Assembly: GCA_028869135.1 (NCBI GenBank)
Contig: JAGWTC010000007.1
Span: 45,705 to 109,704 of the forward strand
Reading direction: 5' to 3'
DNA from: Rhodocyclaceae bacterium
Lineage (GTDB): Bacteria > Pseudomonadota > Gammaproteobacteria > Burkholderiales > Rhodocyclaceae
DNA: 64,000 nucleotides
Positions 63,428 through 64,000 of this stretch are shown here, one piece after another (the stretch's first letter is position 1; each line of letters opens with the position of its first letter). The notes under the pieces are model-generated. The model searched no databases, had not been told where the DNA came from, and saw only the letters and a list, made by a program, of their open reading frames with translations. A program made the translations under genes and the position numbers.

Positions 63428-64000
63428 TCAAATAGTTTTTCCAACATGCTCTCGCGCTAGCTTGTCCAGCACCTTTTCACCCATCTGCAAAGGAATAGCT
63501 GCTTCCGCATGAGCGGCAATCAATGGGATCACCGCGTTCGGATAACGCATCGACACAAGCAAATCTAGTAGATCAAGTACATCAGGCAACCTCGGAAACT
63601 GATCTAAGTTAGCGGTAGATCGCTCATCGCCAGCCTCGTTCAAAATAGCGCTAATGCCAACGATCATTGCTCCGGTTGTGGTCTTATATAGAAAAGGTCG
63701 ACCATAGTAGGTGTCCTTTCCATGAGGCTTCGTACTCTCACTAGGCACCACATATCTTTTGATGTAATCGTCCTTCACCAAGAGAACGGATTGCTTTGGG
63801 AGGCGCCCCGGCTCAATCGCAATAAACCCCTCATCATCCGCGGCTCCAGCGTGCTCTCGCTCCTTGTCAAAATCACGACGGCTTTTTGTATCGAGGCGGC
63901 ACCAGTGATCAAAGAAGCGACCAGTTTTCTCTATGCCGAAGACCAAAATATCGCTGTCAGTCTTTTCTCTTACGATGGCATTAATACGTGCTAGCTCAAG
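63428..64000 (-). CDS. Unknown protein, N-terminus outside window
   Basis: The frame is open from the right edge to the stop at 63428 (190 codons visible), so the start lies beyond the window. Blocks: DILVFGIEKTGRFFDHW, DTYYGRPFLYKTT, LPDVLDLLDLLVSMRYPNAVIP and HAEAAIPLQMG. The layout vaguely recalls NurA-type nuclease C-termini, but I cannot confirm it. It converges on the methyltransferase gene with 5 bp between stops. Confidence 0.6.
   Translation of the reverse strand, partial: LELARINAIVREKTDSDILVFGIEKTGRFFDHWCRLDTKSRRDFDKEREHAGAADDEGFIAIEPGRLPKQSVLLVKDDYIKRYVVPSESTKPHGKDTYYGRPFLYKTTTGAMIVGISAILNEAGDERSTANLDQFPRLPDVLDLLDLLVSMRYPNAVIPLIAAHAEAAIPLQMGEKVLDKLAREHVGKTI

Overview
The window looks like a betaproteobacterial chromosome, probably Rhodocyclales or a near relative. 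The evidence is high GC, a PEP-CTERM exosortase substrate, a clpS-clpA / csp / icd / rluE neighbourhood, and a sodB-xseA pair. No ribosomal marker is present, so this placement is inference.

Layout. 1-14.7 kb is ordinary chromosome: an ABC ATPase tail, gph, sixA and a CYTH-CHAD gene (coupled, minus strand), a large CHASE-PAS hybrid sensor kinase, clpA and clpS, a cold-shock gene, icd, rluE, small exported proteins (one DUF192, one DUF4197), and tal. 14.7-16.1 kb holds a CoiA-like gene bracketed by an imperfect 60-bp inverted repeat. A PEP-CTERM gene with a sigma-54-type promoter follows.

The main feature is a complete 35,378-bp Tn7-like transposon at 16855-52232. It starts with TGT, ends with ACA, and has 25-bp terminal repeats. 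There are three TnsB-type repeats at each end, spread over about 145 bp on the left and packed into 76 bp on the right. A perfect 5-bp target duplication (CTTGA) flanks it. It is inserted 11 bp past the stop codon of sodB, between sodB and the bidirectional terminator that sodB must once have shared with the PEP-CTERM gene. The transposition genes are tnsA-tnsB-tnsC, a separate tniQ, and a second, larger TnsD-like selector close to the sodB-proximal right end. A 58-aa ORF follows tnsD.

The left arm carries defence cargo. This comprises a HipBA toxin-antitoxin pair with three palindromic operators and a CBASS operon: CD-NTase, HORMA, TRIP13-type ATPase, and a Cap4-like nuclease-SAVED effector. 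A divergent XRE plus ImmA-type protease pair matches the CapH/CapP regulators. Three further genes follow the effector: a second PD-(D/E)XK-like protein, a membrane coiled-coil protein and an unknown. The right arm carries metal resistance: cadR, czcCBA, a CadA-type P-type ATPase, then a CusF-like protein and cusCBA. An orphan DUF2384 antitoxin-like gene sits at the extreme right.

52.2-60.9 kb returns to chromosome: sodB, xseA, a Sel1-repeat protein with two inverted DnaA boxes at its 5' end, and a sensor kinase / NarL-type regulator / GGDEF operon. A tRNA-Thr(TGT) gene at 60949-61024 is followed by accessory-looking genes: a PhzF-family protein, an SPPY-type DNA methyltransferase, and an unknown gene cut by the window edge.
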